This document shows positions 5,525-5,723 of a stretch of 5,723 bases of DNA, piece by piece. How positions within the stretch are numbered: the stretch's first letter is position 1; every line of letters starts with the position of its first letter. Made by a program: the position numbers and the translations under genes. This stretch comes from Smithella sp. UBA2180 (GTDB taxonomy: Bacteria; Desulfobacterota; Syntrophia; Syntrophales; Smithellaceae), in contig DCVU01000097.1 of the NCBI GenBank assembly GCA_002327415.1, positions 1 through 5,723 on the forward strand. Reading direction: 5' to 3'. The notes under the pieces were generated by a model that searched no databases, was not told the DNA's origin, and saw nothing but the letters and a program-made list of their open reading frames with translations.

Positions 5525-5694
5525 ACGAGCGAGGGGCATATAACGACTGCCGCGAACCTCAGGCCGAAAGAGTGCTGGACAAAAGCCGCTCCAATTTTTG
5601 TGATTTTTTTAAATTCAAACAAACAGGAAAATCTTCAGGTGCGGCTGGCTTGGATACTAAAGACAAATTGGAATCGTTATTTAAGAAAGGCTAA
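5410..5694 (+). CDS. Small Cys-rich zinc-ribbon protein of unknown function
   Basis: The intact 94-residue protein has nine cysteines. Cys4-x2-Cys7 and Cys23-x2-Cys26 form a four-Cys zinc-ribbon pattern. Cys32, Cys33, Cys36, Cys47 and Cys64 could supply a second site. The segment NCSFYERGAYNDCREPQAER is very characteristic; I recall close relatives as conserved hypothetical proteins in deltaproteobacteria, with no known function. The C-terminus (about 70-94) is polar, ends LESLFKKG, and is probably flexible. There is no signal peptide or membrane segment, so it should be cytoplasmic. No in-frame ATG, GTG or TTG lies between an upstream TGA (5374-5376) and ATG 5410, which fixes the start. Translation probably begins without a Shine-Dalgarno sequence. 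A truncated paralogue with the same promoter lies 1041 bases upstream. After the stop only 29 bases remain in the window, with no recognisable feature. Confidence 0.85.
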   Translation: MNICHKCRKELADDFFVGRQSQCPSCGTDLHCCLNCSFYERGAYNDCREPQAERVLDKSRSNFCDFFKFKQTGKSSGAAGLDTKDKLESLFKKG

Positions 5695-5723
5695 ATTCAT
5701 ACTATAGGGGTAGGAACGATACA

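Overview
The window looks like a chromosomal stretch from a Gram-negative bacterium of moderate to low G+C. The best guess is a deltaproteobacterial (Desulfobacterota) lineage. This rests on the lipoprotein-type L,D-transpeptidase, the membrane-anchored M23-type N-terminus and a small Cys-rich zinc-ribbon protein of a kind I associate with that group. The taxonomic guess is from memory of protein families and could not be checked.

Layout. (1) 1-341, minus strand: the N-terminal part of a membrane-anchored, coiled-coil, M23-peptidase-like envelope protein that runs off the left edge. (2) A divergent intergenic region, then a tight two-gene plus-strand operon: a YkuD-type L,D-transpeptidase lipoprotein (517-1233) and an exported VanX/DdpX-type D-Ala-D-Ala dipeptidase (1249-2013). 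(3) 2014-2135: a compact 122-bp palindromic element with 14-bp terminal inverted repeats and three internal hairpins. It starts immediately after the dipeptidase stop codon, and its right end supplies the ribosome-binding site of the next gene. (4) 2142-3374: a DAACS/SDF-family cation symporter whose ion- and substrate-site motifs differ from the classical glutamate/dicarboxylate carriers. (5) 3474-4271: an A+T-rich orphan gene of unknown function. (6) 4320-5694: a zinc-ribbon gene and its promoter are present twice in direct orientation, exactly 1041 bp apart. The first copy is broken after about 38 codons, and a more G+C-rich PlsC-like acyltransferase (4524-5255) begins inside its residual reading frame. 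The second copy is intact.

How the genes may work together. The left half is about peptidoglycan: a putative M23 factor, an L,D-transpeptidase that uses peptide stems, and an exported dipeptidase that would release D-Ala. The symporter downstream lacks the arginine that binds acidic side chains and may carry a neutral amino acid. Salvage of released D-Ala is an attractive but unproven link. The right half looks like a rearranged accessory segment in which an acyltransferase gene has been placed behind a duplicated zinc-ribbon promoter and start.

The points most worth a second look are the inverted-repeat element that carries the symporter's Shine-Dalgarno sequence, the promoter/gene-fragment duplication flanking the acyltransferase, and the apparently leaderless promoters of the zinc-ribbon copies. 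No CRISPR array, tRNA, rRNA, transposase or integrase gene was seen.
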